From: SZUA-287 sp036397975
Lineage (GTDB): Bacteria > Bacteroidota > Ignavibacteria > UBA10030 > UBA6906
Assembly: GCA_036397975.1 (NCBI GenBank)
Contig: DASWHW010000026.1
Span: 1 to 33,341, forward strand
Length of the DNA: 33,341 bases
Reading direction: 5' to 3'
This document shows positions 14,409-23,380 of this stretch, one piece after another (position 1 is the stretch's first letter; each line of letters starts with the position of its first letter). The notes under the pieces are model-generated. The model worked only from the letters and a program-made list of their open reading frames with translations, was not told the DNA's origin and searched no databases. The position numbers and the translations under genes are program-made.

Positions 14409-15709
14409 TCGATGTACACGGGTTTCTCCGGATCCTTCACCTTTTTCATCCCATCGACAAAAAGGATTTTCGGCAGCTGAACGATAAATTTGACTGTCTC
14501 TCGTGAGAAAAATCCGTGCTGCGAAACCTTCTTCCTGAATGAAAATCTCTCCTTGGCAAGCCTGCGTGAAGCGGATTGTGTGAGTAAATGAAACCGTCGT
14601 TTCAATTGCGTTCTCCTGGAGTGGGAGTTCAACGGGTAAAGAGTGACCATCCAGTTATGATGACTCATTCCTCCAAGCTGAAACTTTATCTCCTCTACAC
14701 CACGCAAAAAATCGTACGTAGTGCAACCCTGATCGATTGCAAACTGAATGCTTTTCACATGGAGGATCTTCCCGGGTGAATACATATTCGCCTCGCCCGC
14801 ATCACCCATCCCGAGCAGATAGACTGAAAAGCAATTTCGATACAGAAATGTGTAGTTCCCGGCAACACGCTTACCATCAATACGCAGAAATACCAGCCGA
14901 ACCCAACCCCGTTTCGCAAGCAACAGGATTGCTTCTTTTTGGAGTTGGACAAAGCCCTCTCTGGAGAACACCCCCGGTTCGCCGGAGTGTTCCCACCGAT
15001 GTTGATGGAGCCGCACAATGTCATCGAACGCCTCGTGCACTTCGTCGGGATCGGTAAGAACCTCAAATTCAACAGAGAAATTCTTCTCGCAACCGCGTAC
15101 TCTGCGCATCAAATCACGACGGAAGTTTCCGTCCAGATCTTGAAGATATTCCTCCCAGCTGCCATTGAGGTGGAGTTGGGGACAGTCGTCCGTCACTTTT
15201 GCTTCTGCCGTCCATCCCTTCGATCCGAGTCGGTCAATGAGTGCTTGGCGGGTGATGGATGATTCCGGGAGGTCTTCCAGAGTAATTGCATCCCACAAAT
15301 GACTTGATGATCGCAGCGACGCGGCAAGACAATCATAAGCGTATTCTCGTTCCTCAGGAAGAATCAAAAAGTCTAAATAATCGGAATCCTGACGGCCTAT
15401 GAAATGAAGCTGTCTCAACGTCCCAAACAGAATAGACGAATTGCTATCAATGAAGAGAGGGGCAACGGCGATGCAGTGCGCGCCACGTTCAACGACGATG
15501 ATGTGCAGGGAACGACGGCTGTTGGATGAGCCGTACTGCTTCCACCATGTCTTCAGCCACTCGAAAGACTGAAACACACTGGCGGAACACGCGACGTGGA
15601 GTTTTACCCACTCATTTTTGAGAAGGTCAAAACCGGCATCGGTTGAGACAATTCGTGTATTGATTGCAAGTTGTGATTGGTGAGAAGAACTGGGCACGAG
15701 TCTCTGCAT
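14405..15709 (-). CDS. CelD/BioF2-like GNAT acetyltransferase
   Basis: This is a 434-residue protein with the double-GNAT layout of the BioF2-like/FemAB-type family (Acetyltransf_6). The N-terminal half has VFQSFEWLKTWWKQYG. The C-terminal half has NFRRDLMRRVRGCEKNF, RLVFLRIDGKRVAGNYTFLY, PGKILHVKSIQFAIDQGC and YDFLRGVEEIKFQLGG. The family is linked to cellulose or exopolysaccharide acylation and lipid or peptidoglycan aminoacylation, but no substrate can be assigned and no polysaccharide cluster is adjacent. The C-terminal 60 residues are strongly basic. It is divergent from glgB. Confidence 0.88.
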   Translation of the reverse strand: MQRLVPSSSHQSQLAINTRIVSTDAGFDLLKNEWVKLHVACSASVFQSFEWLKTWWKQYGSSNSRRSLHIIVVERGAHCIAVAPLFIDSNSSILFGTLRQLHFIGRQDSDYLDFLILPEEREYAYDCLAASLRSSSHLWDAITLEDLPESSITRQALIDRLGSKGWTAEAKVTDDCPQLHLNGSWEEYLQDLDGNFRRDLMRRVRGCEKNFSVEFEVLTDPDEVHEAFDDIVRLHQHRWEHSGEPGVFSREGFVQLQKEAILLLAKRGWVRLVFLRIDGKRVAGNYTFLYRNCFSVYLLGMGDAGEANMYSPGKILHVKSIQFAIDQGCTTYDFLRGVEEIKFQLGGMSHHNWMVTLYPLNSHSRRTQLKRRFHLLTQSASRRLAKERFSFRKKVSQHGFFSRETVKFIVQLPKILFVDGMKKVKDPEKPVYID

Positions 15710-15789
15710 AATGTTGATTGAGTGATTCGTGAGTTCATGATAGGAAGTCGCAGATTGAATTACAATGAGTCCCGATCTTCATACAGAGT

Positions 15790-15819
15790 TGACTTTGTAG
15801 CCAATTCATCTTTCTTTGC
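15790..15819 (+). promoter_or_regulatory. Possible glgB promoter
   Basis: TTG (15790-15792), 19 bp, then TTTCTTTG (15812-15819), one mismatch from the Bacteroidota -7 box. It lies 51 bp before the glgB start in the divergent intergenic region. Confidence 0.35.
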
Positions 15820-15870
15820 ACGTGTCTACCGCTGATCGAATCCTCGCAACACTGATAGATTGATAGTACT

Positions 15871-18081
15871 ATGAAGACATCCGCTCCTCTCGAAGAGGTG
15901 TACCGCATCCTGTATGGAGATCACCCCGACCCCTTCCGGGTGCTTGGCATGCACCCGCTACAAGTAGGCGGGCGCAGTTCTATGGTGGTTCGTGTATTCT
16001 ACCCCGGCGCAAAAGAAGTTTCCGTTGTCGAGGGGACGGGAAAGTCACAAAAAGAATATGTGCTCGAGAAAATCCATGTCGAAGGATTCTTCGAGAAGGA
16101 AATACCGGATCGGAAAGAGGTTTTCCCGTATCAACTGAAGATATCGACTGAAAACGGTGCCACGCGAAGGACGCACGACCCCTACTCCTTTATGCCGACA
16201 CTAACCGATTTTGATATTTACCTATTCAATGCAGGCGACCATCATCGGATCTATGAAAAACTGGGCGCACACCGAGGAGTGGTGAACGGCGTCGACGGCG
16301 TTCAATTCGCAGTCTGGGCCCCGGAGGCGAGGAGTGTGAGCCTGATAGGTAACTTCAACGGCTGGGATAGAAGAGTAAATTGCATGCGTGTATTGGGATC
16401 ATCCGGCATTTGGGAGATATTCATCCCCGGTTTGCGCGAAGGTGAGTTGTACAAGTACCAGGTGAAGACCCAACGAGGTATCATCCTTGACAAGACGGAC
16501 CCGTATGCGTTCGAAAGCGAAGTGCGACCGCAAACTGCATCCAAGGTGAATTTTCTTGCCGGCTTCGCATGGAACGACAGCCTGTGGATGGAAAAAAGAA
16601 GCTCGTCCAGTCAATTTGCCAAACCGATGTCGACCTATGAAGTCCACCTCGGGTCGTGGCAACGCAATGCCGACGGTTCTTGGTGTAACTACAAGGATCT
16701 CGCCCGGAAGCTGGTGGAGTACGTTACCCGTCTCGGGTTCACACACATTGAGCTTATGCCTGTAATGGAGCACCCGTTTGACGGGTCCTGGGGTTATCAG
16801 GTAACCGGCTATTACGCTCCGACGAGCAGGTTCGGATCGCCGCAGGACTTTATGTGGTTCGTCGATTATTGTCACCAACATGAGGTCGGGGTGCTTCTGG
16901 ACTGGGTTCCAGCTCATTTTCCCAAAGATATCCACGCTCTTGGTCTCTTCGATGGGACCCACGTGTATGAGCACGCCGATCCCCGTAAAGGCGAACATCA
17001 GGACTGGGGAACATATATTTTCAACTATGGAAGGCACGAGGTCAAGAATTTTCTTATCGGAAACGCACTGTTCTGGCTGGACGAATATCACATCGATGGA
17101 TTGCGGATCGATGCTGTTGCTTCCATGTTGTATAATGACTACTCGCGGAAAGAAGGAGAATGGATCCCAAACCAGTTTGGCGGTCGTGAAAATCTCGATG
17201 CGGTGGAGTTTCTGAAGAAGACGAATGAAGTCGTTCACCAGTATTATCCTGGTGTGCTCATGATCGCGGAGGAATCGACCTCATGGCCGGGAGTGACAAC
17301 GGCCGTCAAAGACGGCGGACTTGGTTTCGATATGAAATGGAACATGGGCTGGATGCACGACACGCTCGTGTATTTTGAAAAGGATCCTGTCCATCGGGTG
17401 CATCATCATAATAACCTGACATTTGCTTTGTTGTATGCTTTCAGTGAACGGTTTCTTCTTCCCCTCTCTCATGACGAAGTGGTCCATGGGAAACGTGCCC
17501 TCTTGAGCAAGATGCCGGGAGACAATTGGAAAAAATTTGCCAATCTCCGGTTGCTGTATGGCCTGATGTTTGGATTCCCCGGGAAAAAACTTCTGTTCAT
17601 GGGGGGAGAGTTTGGTCAATGGACAGAATGGAATTTTGAGGCGACCCTGGATTGGGCGCTACTCGATTTTGATACGCACCGCGGGCTCCAGCAATGGGTT
17701 ATCGACCTGAACAGTGTCTATCGCTCGCAGCCGGCTCTCTACGAAGTCGATTTTGCCTATACAGGTTTTGAGTGGATCGACTTTGAGGATGCGGGGCAGA
17801 GTATTATTTCGTTCGAGAGGATCGATGCCAACGGGGGCCGAGTTGTCGTCGTGTGCAATTTTACACCTGTACCCCGTTATTCGTATCGAGTCGGTGTTTC
17901 TGAAGATGGTGCTTATCAAGAGCTGCTCAATAGCGACGCAACGGTCTACGGGGGTAGTAACGTAGGAAACAATGGCAAAGTGTTTTCAGAAGAGATTCCC
18001 CAACACGGCAGAAAAAATTCTCTCTCTCTGACACTCCCTCCGTTGTCTACCCTCTTTTTGAAAAAAGAATTCAAACAATAA
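15871..18081 (+). CDS. glgB: 1,4-alpha-glucan branching enzyme GlgB
   Basis: This is a 736-residue enzyme of usual full length for GH13_9 branching enzymes. It cuts alpha-1,4 chains and re-attaches them through alpha-1,6 bonds in glycogen. An extra N-terminal carbohydrate-binding sandwich (1-110) precedes a CBM48 module (about 130-215, FAVWAPEARSVSLIGNFNGW) and the (beta/alpha)8 barrel. The catalytic triad is visible: Asp414 in GLRIDAVASMLY, Glu467 in MIAEESTSWPG, Asp535 in PLSHDEVVHGK. The C-terminal all-beta domain ends in LPPLSTLFLKK. It is a stand-alone gene: no glgA, glgC or glgP is adjacent. The next gene starts 19 bp later and may be cotranscribed. Confidence 0.98.
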   Translation: MKTSAPLEEVYRILYGDHPDPFRVLGMHPLQVGGRSSMVVRVFYPGAKEVSVVEGTGKSQKEYVLEKIHVEGFFEKEIPDRKEVFPYQLKISTENGATRRTHDPYSFMPTLTDFDIYLFNAGDHHRIYEKLGAHRGVVNGVDGVQFAVWAPEARSVSLIGNFNGWDRRVNCMRVLGSSGIWEIFIPGLREGELYKYQVKTQRGIILDKTDPYAFESEVRPQTASKVNFLAGFAWNDSLWMEKRSSSSQFAKPMSTYEVHLGSWQRNADGSWCNYKDLARKLVEYVTRLGFTHIELMPVMEHPFDGSWGYQVTGYYAPTSRFGSPQDFMWFVDYCHQHEVGVLLDWVPAHFPKDIHALGLFDGTHVYEHADPRKGEHQDWGTYIFNYGRHEVKNFLIGNALFWLDEYHIDGLRIDAVASMLYNDYSRKEGEWIPNQFGGRENLDAVEFLKKTNEVVHQYYPGVLMIAEESTSWPGVTTAVKDGGLGFDMKWNMGWMHDTLVYFEKDPVHRVHHHNNLTFALLYAFSERFLLPLSHDEVVHGKRALLSKMPGDNWKKFANLRLLYGLMFGFPGKKLLFMGGEFGQWTEWNFEATLDWALLDFDTHRGLQQWVIDLNSVYRSQPALYEVDFAYTGFEWIDFEDAGQSIISFERIDANGGRVVVVCNFTPVPRYSYRVGVSEDGAYQELLNSDATVYGGSNVGNNGKVFSEEIPQHGRKNSLSLTLPPLSTLFLKKEFKQ

Positions 18082-18100
18082 AAGGCCCGAAGGAAATTAG

Positions 18101-19024
18101 GTGAAAATTGTTGTTGCCGGGGGAACCGGATTTATTGGTCGGGAGCTTCTTCAAGCATTGGCCAAGGACCATACGGTGGTATGCCTGACCCGGAAAACCC
18201 CGGGAAGCCCGTTTGACAGAGTTGAGTATCTGCTCTGGGATGGATGTACTGTGGGTAGTTGGGCGCCAGCGTTGGAAGGGGTGGACGCAGTGATCAATCT
18301 TGCGGGTGAATCAATCGGAGCGAAGAGATGGACAACACGTCAGAAGAAAAGCATCGTTGACAGCAGGGTAAACGCGACGAGATCAATTGTTCAGGCGATG
18401 TCTGGGGCAATGAAAAAACCTGCAGTCCTTATTAACGGATCAGCGGTAGGGTATTACGGAAATGTCCCGGACGGGGACGTGTTCGAGAGCCATCCTCCGG
18501 GCTCGGGCTTCCTCGCAGAGACTTGTGTGCAGTGGGAAGAAGAAGCGAAGAAAGCATCGACTCTTGGGATACGCGTGGTTTGTATCCGGACCGGGGTCGT
18601 CCTGGGACATGGTAGCGAAGCACTCAGTAGGATCACTCTTCCATACAAGCTATTTGTTGGAGGACCGGTTGGGTCAGGACGCCAGTGGTTTCCCTGGATA
18701 CATAAGAAGGACATCGTTGGGCTGATTTGCTTTGCGCTGCAAACTCAGTCGGTTAGTGGAGCCTTAAACGCTGTTGCTCCCGATGTAGTGACCATGAAAG
18801 AATTCTCCAAGGGTCTTGGAAAAGCCATGCGACGCCCGAGTCTATTTCCTGTCCCTGCTCTGGTTCTCAAGCTTGCCCTCGGAGAAATGTCCGACATGGT
18901 TCTCAGCGGGCAAAAAGTAGTTCCGACCGTTGCGACAAAGGCTGGATACGTGTTCAAGTTTTCTTCCCTTGAATCCGCCCTTGCTGACCTGTTTAGGGGG
19001 ATGAAAGCGTTGTCGCATGATTGA
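18101..19024 (+). CDS. TIGR01777 family epimerase-like oxidoreductase
   Basis: This is a 307-residue protein starting at GTG 18101 behind GAAGGAAA. The Rossmann motif VVAGGTGFIGREL is at residues 3-15. NLAGESIGAKRWT, AVGYYGN (with the Tyr in a modified YYG setting) and WFPWIHKKDIVGLI are signatures of the SDR39U1/YfcH subfamily. NAVAPDVVTMKEF and the C-terminal DUF1731-like tail (AGYVFKFSSLESAL) complete the match. Its reaction is not established for the family. It follows glgB by 19 bp. Confidence 0.93.
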   Translation: MKIVVAGGTGFIGRELLQALAKDHTVVCLTRKTPGSPFDRVEYLLWDGCTVGSWAPALEGVDAVINLAGESIGAKRWTTRQKKSIVDSRVNATRSIVQAMSGAMKKPAVLINGSAVGYYGNVPDGDVFESHPPGSGFLAETCVQWEEEAKKASTLGIRVVCIRTGVVLGHGSEALSRITLPYKLFVGGPVGSGRQWFPWIHKKDIVGLICFALQTQSVSGALNAVAPDVVTMKEFSKGLGKAMRRPSLFPVPALVLKLALGEMSDMVLSGQKVVPTVATKAGYVFKFSSLESALADLFRGMKALSHD

Positions 19025-19096
19025 CTCTGGCCCGCTTTTTCTGCATTTTAAGCCAATAATCTAAAGAGAGAAGTAACGCTCGGACGAGGAATTATC

Positions 19097-19564
19097 ATGA
19101 ACATCTTGATCGTTGACGATGAGCCTCAGTTTCGAATGCTGTTGCGAAGTTTTCTCTTGGGCGATGATCGTGTTGTCCTGATGGCGGAAAACGGGGAAGA
19201 GGCGCTCGAAAAAATGGAGGCGGTTGGTGTTGACCTGATCATCTCTGATGTCTACATGCCGGTGATGGACGGAATCAAACTCCATCGCATCGTGCGTGAG
19301 ATTCCGGGCTACGAGCATGTGCCGTTCCTTTTTGTCTCTGGTTTCGATGACCAATACACGTTGGGAGCGATCAAGAATCCACGAATCGATGGCTTCTATA
19401 AAAAAGGGAAGTCAATGGACGAACTCAAGGAATGGGTTGAATACCTCACCGGACCTGAAGAGAAGCGCCCAAAGGTTCCACCGAGTATGCGTGATCGATC
19501 GCGGATCGAGAAGTGGGATCGGGGAGGACCAAAACGAGGAACACCCGGATCACCGATCATCTAG
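19097..19564 (+). CDS. Stand-alone response-regulator receiver protein
   Basis: This is a 155-residue protein. A complete receiver domain occupies residues 1-118: acidic pocket Asp8/Asp9 in ILIVDDEP, phospho-acceptor Asp51 in LIISDVYMP, Ser81 in FLFVSGFDD and the conserved Lys102 in FYKKGKS. There is no output domain. Instead a 35-residue basic, proline-containing tail follows (KRPKVPPSMRDRSR and onward), which may contact nucleic acid or a partner. No histidine kinase gene lies in the window, so its cognate kinase is elsewhere. Confidence 0.93.
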   Translation: MNILIVDDEPQFRMLLRSFLLGDDRVVLMAENGEEALEKMEAVGVDLIISDVYMPVMDGIKLHRIVREIPGYEHVPFLFVSGFDDQYTLGAIKNPRIDGFYKKGKSMDELKEWVEYLTGPEEKRPKVPPSMRDRSRIEKWDRGGPKRGTPGSPII

Positions 19565-19632
19565 AGTTTATTTTCCGTTCCCGAAACACCTTTCAGTTCT
19601 CTTTTCAGTCTTAACAACCAATCCCGTTTTCA

Positions 19633-20667
19633 ATGTCAGATCACATTCGGCGTCCTGCAACGCTCATTACCGGTGCCAATGGTGAAATGGGCCACGGGCT
19701 CATTGAACAATTGGCCAAAGAAGGCGAACACGCTATTATCGGACTTGATGTCCACCCGTTGGACGTAGCAATAGCGGGCAAGTGTGCTGCGACGATCACT
19801 GGCGATATCCTCGAGCCTCGTTTGCTGGAGCGTCTGCAAAGCGAATACGAGATTCACACGGTATACCACCTTGCCGCCCTCCTTTCGACGCGGGCTGAGT
19901 TTACTCCCGAGGCAGCGCACCGGGTGAATGTGGAAGGAACCATGAACCTCCTGAAGCTTGCCATCGAACAATCGCGATGGCATGGTGCGCCGGTGCGATT
20001 CATGTTTCCGAGCTCCATTGCCGTCTACGGCCTTCCAGATGGAAAGGCAAAAAAATCCGCTGGTAAGATCAAAGAAGAAGAGTGGAATTTTCCCACGACA
20101 ATGTACGGCTGCAACAAAATGTACTGTGAACATCTGGGCCGGTATTACGCACAACACTACCGTCAGCTTGCGGCGGACACGCTGATCGGAGGTATAGATT
20201 TTCGCTGCATCAGATTTCCCGGACTCATCAGCGCAGTGACGGTTCCCAGTGGAGGCACAAGTGATTACGCGCCCGAAATGCTCCATGCCGCTGCGCAAGG
20301 GAAAACGTATTCATGCTTTGTTCGGGAGGATGTTCGTATTCCATTAATGGCAATGCCGGATGCAATCAAAGCGTTGCTATTGCTCCATGAGGCGCCAAGG
20401 GAGAAGCTGACGCGTTCCGTATACAACATTACCAGCTTTAATCCAAGTGCGGGAGAGATCAGAGGGATTGCCCTTGAGGCTTTTCCCTCCGTCGACATTC
20501 GTTTTTCACCGGACGACAAACGTCAGGCAATTGTCGATTCATGGCCAGCCGATGTGGACGACAGTTCTGCAAGGCGAGATTGGTCATGGTCTCCCGACCT
20601 TGATCTCAACGCTGCATTTCAGGAATATCTCATTCCCCAAATTCGTCATCGATACAGTCCTTCGTGA
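19633..20667 (+). CDS. tdh: SDR-type L-threonine 3-dehydrogenase-like protein
   Basis: This is a 344-residue NAD-dependent extended SDR. The glycine motif TGANGEMG is at residues 13-20 and the catalytic Tyr158/Lys162 pair lies in TMYGCNKMYCEH. The C-terminal half carries signatures shared with short-chain threonine dehydrogenases of Bacteroidota and trypanosomatids: GGTSDYAPEMLHAAAQGK, RIPLMAMPDAIKALL, YNITSFNPSAGEI, VDSWPADVDDSSARRDW. The expected reaction is L-threonine to 2-amino-3-ketobutyrate. No kbl gene is adjacent, so the pathway partner must be elsewhere. Confidence 0.9.
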   Translation: MSDHIRRPATLITGANGEMGHGLIEQLAKEGEHAIIGLDVHPLDVAIAGKCAATITGDILEPRLLERLQSEYEIHTVYHLAALLSTRAEFTPEAAHRVNVEGTMNLLKLAIEQSRWHGAPVRFMFPSSIAVYGLPDGKAKKSAGKIKEEEWNFPTTMYGCNKMYCEHLGRYYAQHYRQLAADTLIGGIDFRCIRFPGLISAVTVPSGGTSDYAPEMLHAAAQGKTYSCFVREDVRIPLMAMPDAIKALLLLHEAPREKLTRSVYNITSFNPSAGEIRGIALEAFPSVDIRFSPDDKRQAIVDSWPADVDDSSARRDWSWSPDLDLNAAFQEYLIPQIRHRYSPS

Positions 20668-20701
20668 TCGTGTTTTCTTCTCCTAACTGAATGGTCATCT
20701 C

Positions 20702-22075
20702 ATGAAATGTCTCTTTTTCCTGACAATGATGTTATTTGCAGCTCCTGGTTTTGCGGGCAATCATCCAACCCATGAAGATGTTGCCAAACATTTGCTGAGC
20801 GCAGGACTGAAAGATGGTGAAGCATATTCTTTGCTGAAGGAGCTAACAACAGAAGCTCCGCACCGGCTGAGCGGATCAAAAGGGGCTGAAATCGCCGTTC
20901 AGGTAACGGCACGACAAATGGCGCAGAGGGGCTTTGAGAACGTACACACAGAATCTGTGATGGTTCCGCGCTGGGTTCGCGGACTAGTTGAACGAGCGCA
21001 AGTCATGACGAGCGGCGACGCGCCTCCACTTGATCTCTCTGTCTGTGCGCTCGGCAGAAGTATTGGAACCGCAAAAGGTGGAATTATCGCAGGCGTCGTG
21101 GAAGTGCACTCTTTTGAGGAGTTGAAGGCTCTGGGAGAGAAGGCGAAAGGGAAGATCATTTTTTACAATCGTCCAATGGACCCGGAACTTCCCAATACAT
21201 TTGCAGCGTATGTTGGTGCAGTCGATCAGCGTAGCCGTGGAGCGATTGAGGCGGCAAAAGCTGGCGGCGTTGCCGCTATTGTGCGTTCGATGACACTCGC
21301 TCTGGACGATGTTCCCCATACGGGCGCAATGGGATACCAGGATTCCGTCCCGGAGGTCCCGGCGGCTGCCATAAGCACAATCGGAGCGAATACTTTGAGC
21401 CATATACTTGCGGAAGATCCTGAATCACAAGTAACACTTGAGCTTTCCTGCGAGACCATGCCCGATGTTGAATCCGCTAATGTCGTGGGAGAACTTCGTG
21501 GCTCAGAGAGACCGAATGAGATTATCGTGGTCGGTGGACACTTGGATGCGTGGGACAAAGGCAGCGGAGCCCACGACGACGGTTCGGGTTGTGTACAGGC
21601 AATAGAAGTGCTCAACCTTCTCAAGAAGGCCGGAATTACTCCCAAGCGAACGATCAGGGCGGTGATGTTCATGAATGAAGAAAACGGTACATGTGGAGCG
21701 AAGGCATATCCGGTCGCTCCGGAACGAAAGGGCGAGGTGCACATCGCCGCAATCGAATCCGATAGAGGTGGGTTTGCGCCACGGGGCATTAGCGTGCAAG
21801 GAGACTCCACTGTTGTTGAACGGGTCAAGACCTGGCAACCGTTGTTTGAACTTTTGAACGCAGGGCGCATTGAGGAGGGCTATGGTGGTGTCGATATTCA
21901 ACCATTGGCTTCCCAGGGCGTTCCGGCATTTGGTCTTGACCCGGAGAATCATCGCTACTTCGATTATCATCATTCAGACAACGATACGATCGACAAGGTC
22001 AATCCTCGGGAACTACAAATGGGTGCCATAGTAGAGGCTCTTCTTTGCTACCTGATCTCGGAGGATGGACTGTAG
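20702..22075 (+). CDS. Secreted M28 family zinc peptidase with PA-type insert
   Basis: This is a 457-residue protein. A signal peptide (residues 1-19, MKCLFFLTMMLFAAPGFAG) directs export. A protease-associated-like segment (about 115-245) is inserted before the metal core. The two-zinc ligand set of M28 is intact: His280 in GGHLDAWD, bridging Asp292 in AHDDGSG, catalytic Glu326 with Glu327 in MNEENGTCGA, Asp354 in IESDRGG and His424 in YHHSDND. It is related to aminopeptidases and glutamate carboxypeptidase II-like enzymes; specificity cannot be read. It starts 34 bp after the tdh-like gene. Confidence 0.95.
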   Translation: MKCLFFLTMMLFAAPGFAGNHPTHEDVAKHLLSAGLKDGEAYSLLKELTTEAPHRLSGSKGAEIAVQVTARQMAQRGFENVHTESVMVPRWVRGLVERAQVMTSGDAPPLDLSVCALGRSIGTAKGGIIAGVVEVHSFEELKALGEKAKGKIIFYNRPMDPELPNTFAAYVGAVDQRSRGAIEAAKAGGVAAIVRSMTLALDDVPHTGAMGYQDSVPEVPAAAISTIGANTLSHILAEDPESQVTLELSCETMPDVESANVVGELRGSERPNEIIVVGGHLDAWDKGSGAHDDGSGCVQAIEVLNLLKKAGITPKRTIRAVMFMNEENGTCGAKAYPVAPERKGEVHIAAIESDRGGFAPRGISVQGDSTVVERVKTWQPLFELLNAGRIEEGYGGVDIQPLASQGVPAFGLDPENHRYFDYHHSDNDTIDKVNPRELQMGAIVEALLCYLISEDGL

Positions 22076-22234
22076 GCTGTGAAGGCTAAAGCTCACCAGA
22101 CGTTTGCTGTGACGTCATTCGTTTCGATATCGTCCCTCTTGGGGGTTTGCGAACTGTACGTTTTTCATCTTTGGAGAATTCACTCCTTGCCACTGTTTCT
22201 TATTCTTGTCTATTGACCTAAACGTCTCTGTGCG

Positions 22235-22720
22235 ATGACTGTACAAGAATACTTGTCCTGGTTTGACGAGGTCACCGGCCCAACCGAGGCTATGTTTCGA
22301 TTGGTTCCGCCGGACAAGATCGATTCGAGGGCGACGCCTTCGTCATTTTCACTTGGTCAGCTCCTGAGCCATATTCCACGATCGCTTTCCTACAACACCA
22401 AGGTCTTGCGGCAGGAGGAACTTCCGTTGAAATCACTGCGGGAGATCTTCGTCGCCAACAGGAGGCATTCCTCAAGCACTGTTGAAGAAGGTTGTTCTCT
22501 TCTTGGTTCAGCTCTTGACGAGTTTCGCTCAGCAGTTCGGGCCCTGGACGATAATCGTTTTCAAACGGAACAGATTTCTACTCCTCAAAAGGGAGAAGTT
22601 CCACGTTGGCGGTTTTGTGCATTTGTTCTGGAACATCACATCCATCATCTGATGGAACTCCACATCTCGCTTAAACTTCTTGGCGTCAGTGTGAACACGG
22701 GAACTCTTTACAAGGGATAG
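22235..22720 (+). CDS. DinB-fold protein
   Basis: This is a 161-residue protein with the DinB/YfiT-like four-helix pattern. The N-terminal helix is YLSWFDEVTGPTEAMFRLVP, then SLGQLLSHIPRSL with the first metal-ligand-type His, and VLEHHIHHLMELHISLKLLG near the C-terminus with the paired histidines. Members bind a divalent metal and many act in thiol-dependent chemistry; no specific substrate is evident. It starts at ATG 22235 with no clear ribosome site. Confidence 0.85.
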   Translation: MTVQEYLSWFDEVTGPTEAMFRLVPPDKIDSRATPSSFSLGQLLSHIPRSLSYNTKVLRQEELPLKSLREIFVANRRHSSSTVEEGCSLLGSALDEFRSAVRALDDNRFQTEQISTPQKGEVPRWRFCAFVLEHHIHHLMELHISLKLLGVSVNTGTLYKG

Positions 22721-22879
22721 AAGAAGTTCATATCCTAATAGTCTTTTTTGATCGCTCATGCGGCCGTAACCCTCCCTTTTCTCATTTTTCACCGAAAGAT
22801 TGCGGCTCTCGTTGCGTTTCAGAAGTCATTTCTCTAACATTCCATACAATCCTATCAGGAATATTCGTTGGAACCGCTC

Positions 22880-23329
22880 ATGGATGAAAAGACAATCCTC
22901 CTTGTGGAAGACAATCCCGATGACGAGGTGTTGACCTTGCGGGCGTTACGGAAGAATAACATCCACAATGAGGTTATTGTCGTCCATGACGGTGCCGAGG
23001 CGCTTGATTTTTTGTGGGGAACGGGCACATATGCAAAAAACGACAATCATGTTGCTCCTGCATTTGTTTTGCTCGATTTGAAACTACCCAAGATTGACGG
23101 CCTGGAAGTCCTCAAGCGACTCCGCAACGACGACCGGACCAGGGTTCTTCCTGTCATAATTCTTACATCATCAAATGAAGAGCAGGATATTCTCGATAGT
23201 TACCATTTCGGTGCCAATAGCTATATTCGAAAGCCAGTGGAGTTCGAGAGTTTTGTTGAAGCTGCCGGTCGAATCGGGCGGTATTGGCTGAATACAAATG
23301 TTTCTCCCCCCACACCTGGGGAAACATAG
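22880..23329 (+). CDS. Single-domain response regulator (Rcp1-like)
   Basis: This is a 149-residue receiver-only protein. ATG 22880 is preferred; a TTG four codons earlier is open. Motifs are ILLVEDNPDDE (acidic pocket), phospho-acceptor Asp66 in VLLDLKLPKIDG, Thr96 in VIILTSSNEE and Lys118 in YIRKPVEF. The long loop before Asp66 (LDFLWGTGTYAKNDNHV) is typical of the Rcp1 type that partners with phytochrome-like and hybrid kinases. It lies 51 bp upstream of the sigma-factor gene and could be cotranscribed with it. Confidence 0.94.
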   Translation: MDEKTILLVEDNPDDEVLTLRALRKNNIHNEVIVVHDGAEALDFLWGTGTYAKNDNHVAPAFVLLDLKLPKIDGLEVLKRLRNDDRTRVLPVIILTSSNEEQDILDSYHFGANSYIRKPVEFESFVEAAGRIGRYWLNTNVSPPTPGET

Positions 23330-23380
23330 CGCCACCGCAGTTGTTACCTCATTTCGTTTTATTCTCAAGTGGGCATTTTC

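Noticed and set aside
16399..17238. 279-codon minus-strand open frame inside glgB
   Set aside because: It is antisense to the CBM48 and barrel part of a clear branching enzyme; no signal, motif or start site.
19636..20298. 220-codon minus-strand open frame inside the tdh-like gene
   Set aside because: It is a shadow of a strongly conserved SDR gene.
21226..21870. 214-codon minus-strand open frame inside the M28 peptidase
   Set aside because: It is antisense to the zinc-binding core of M28; no independent support.
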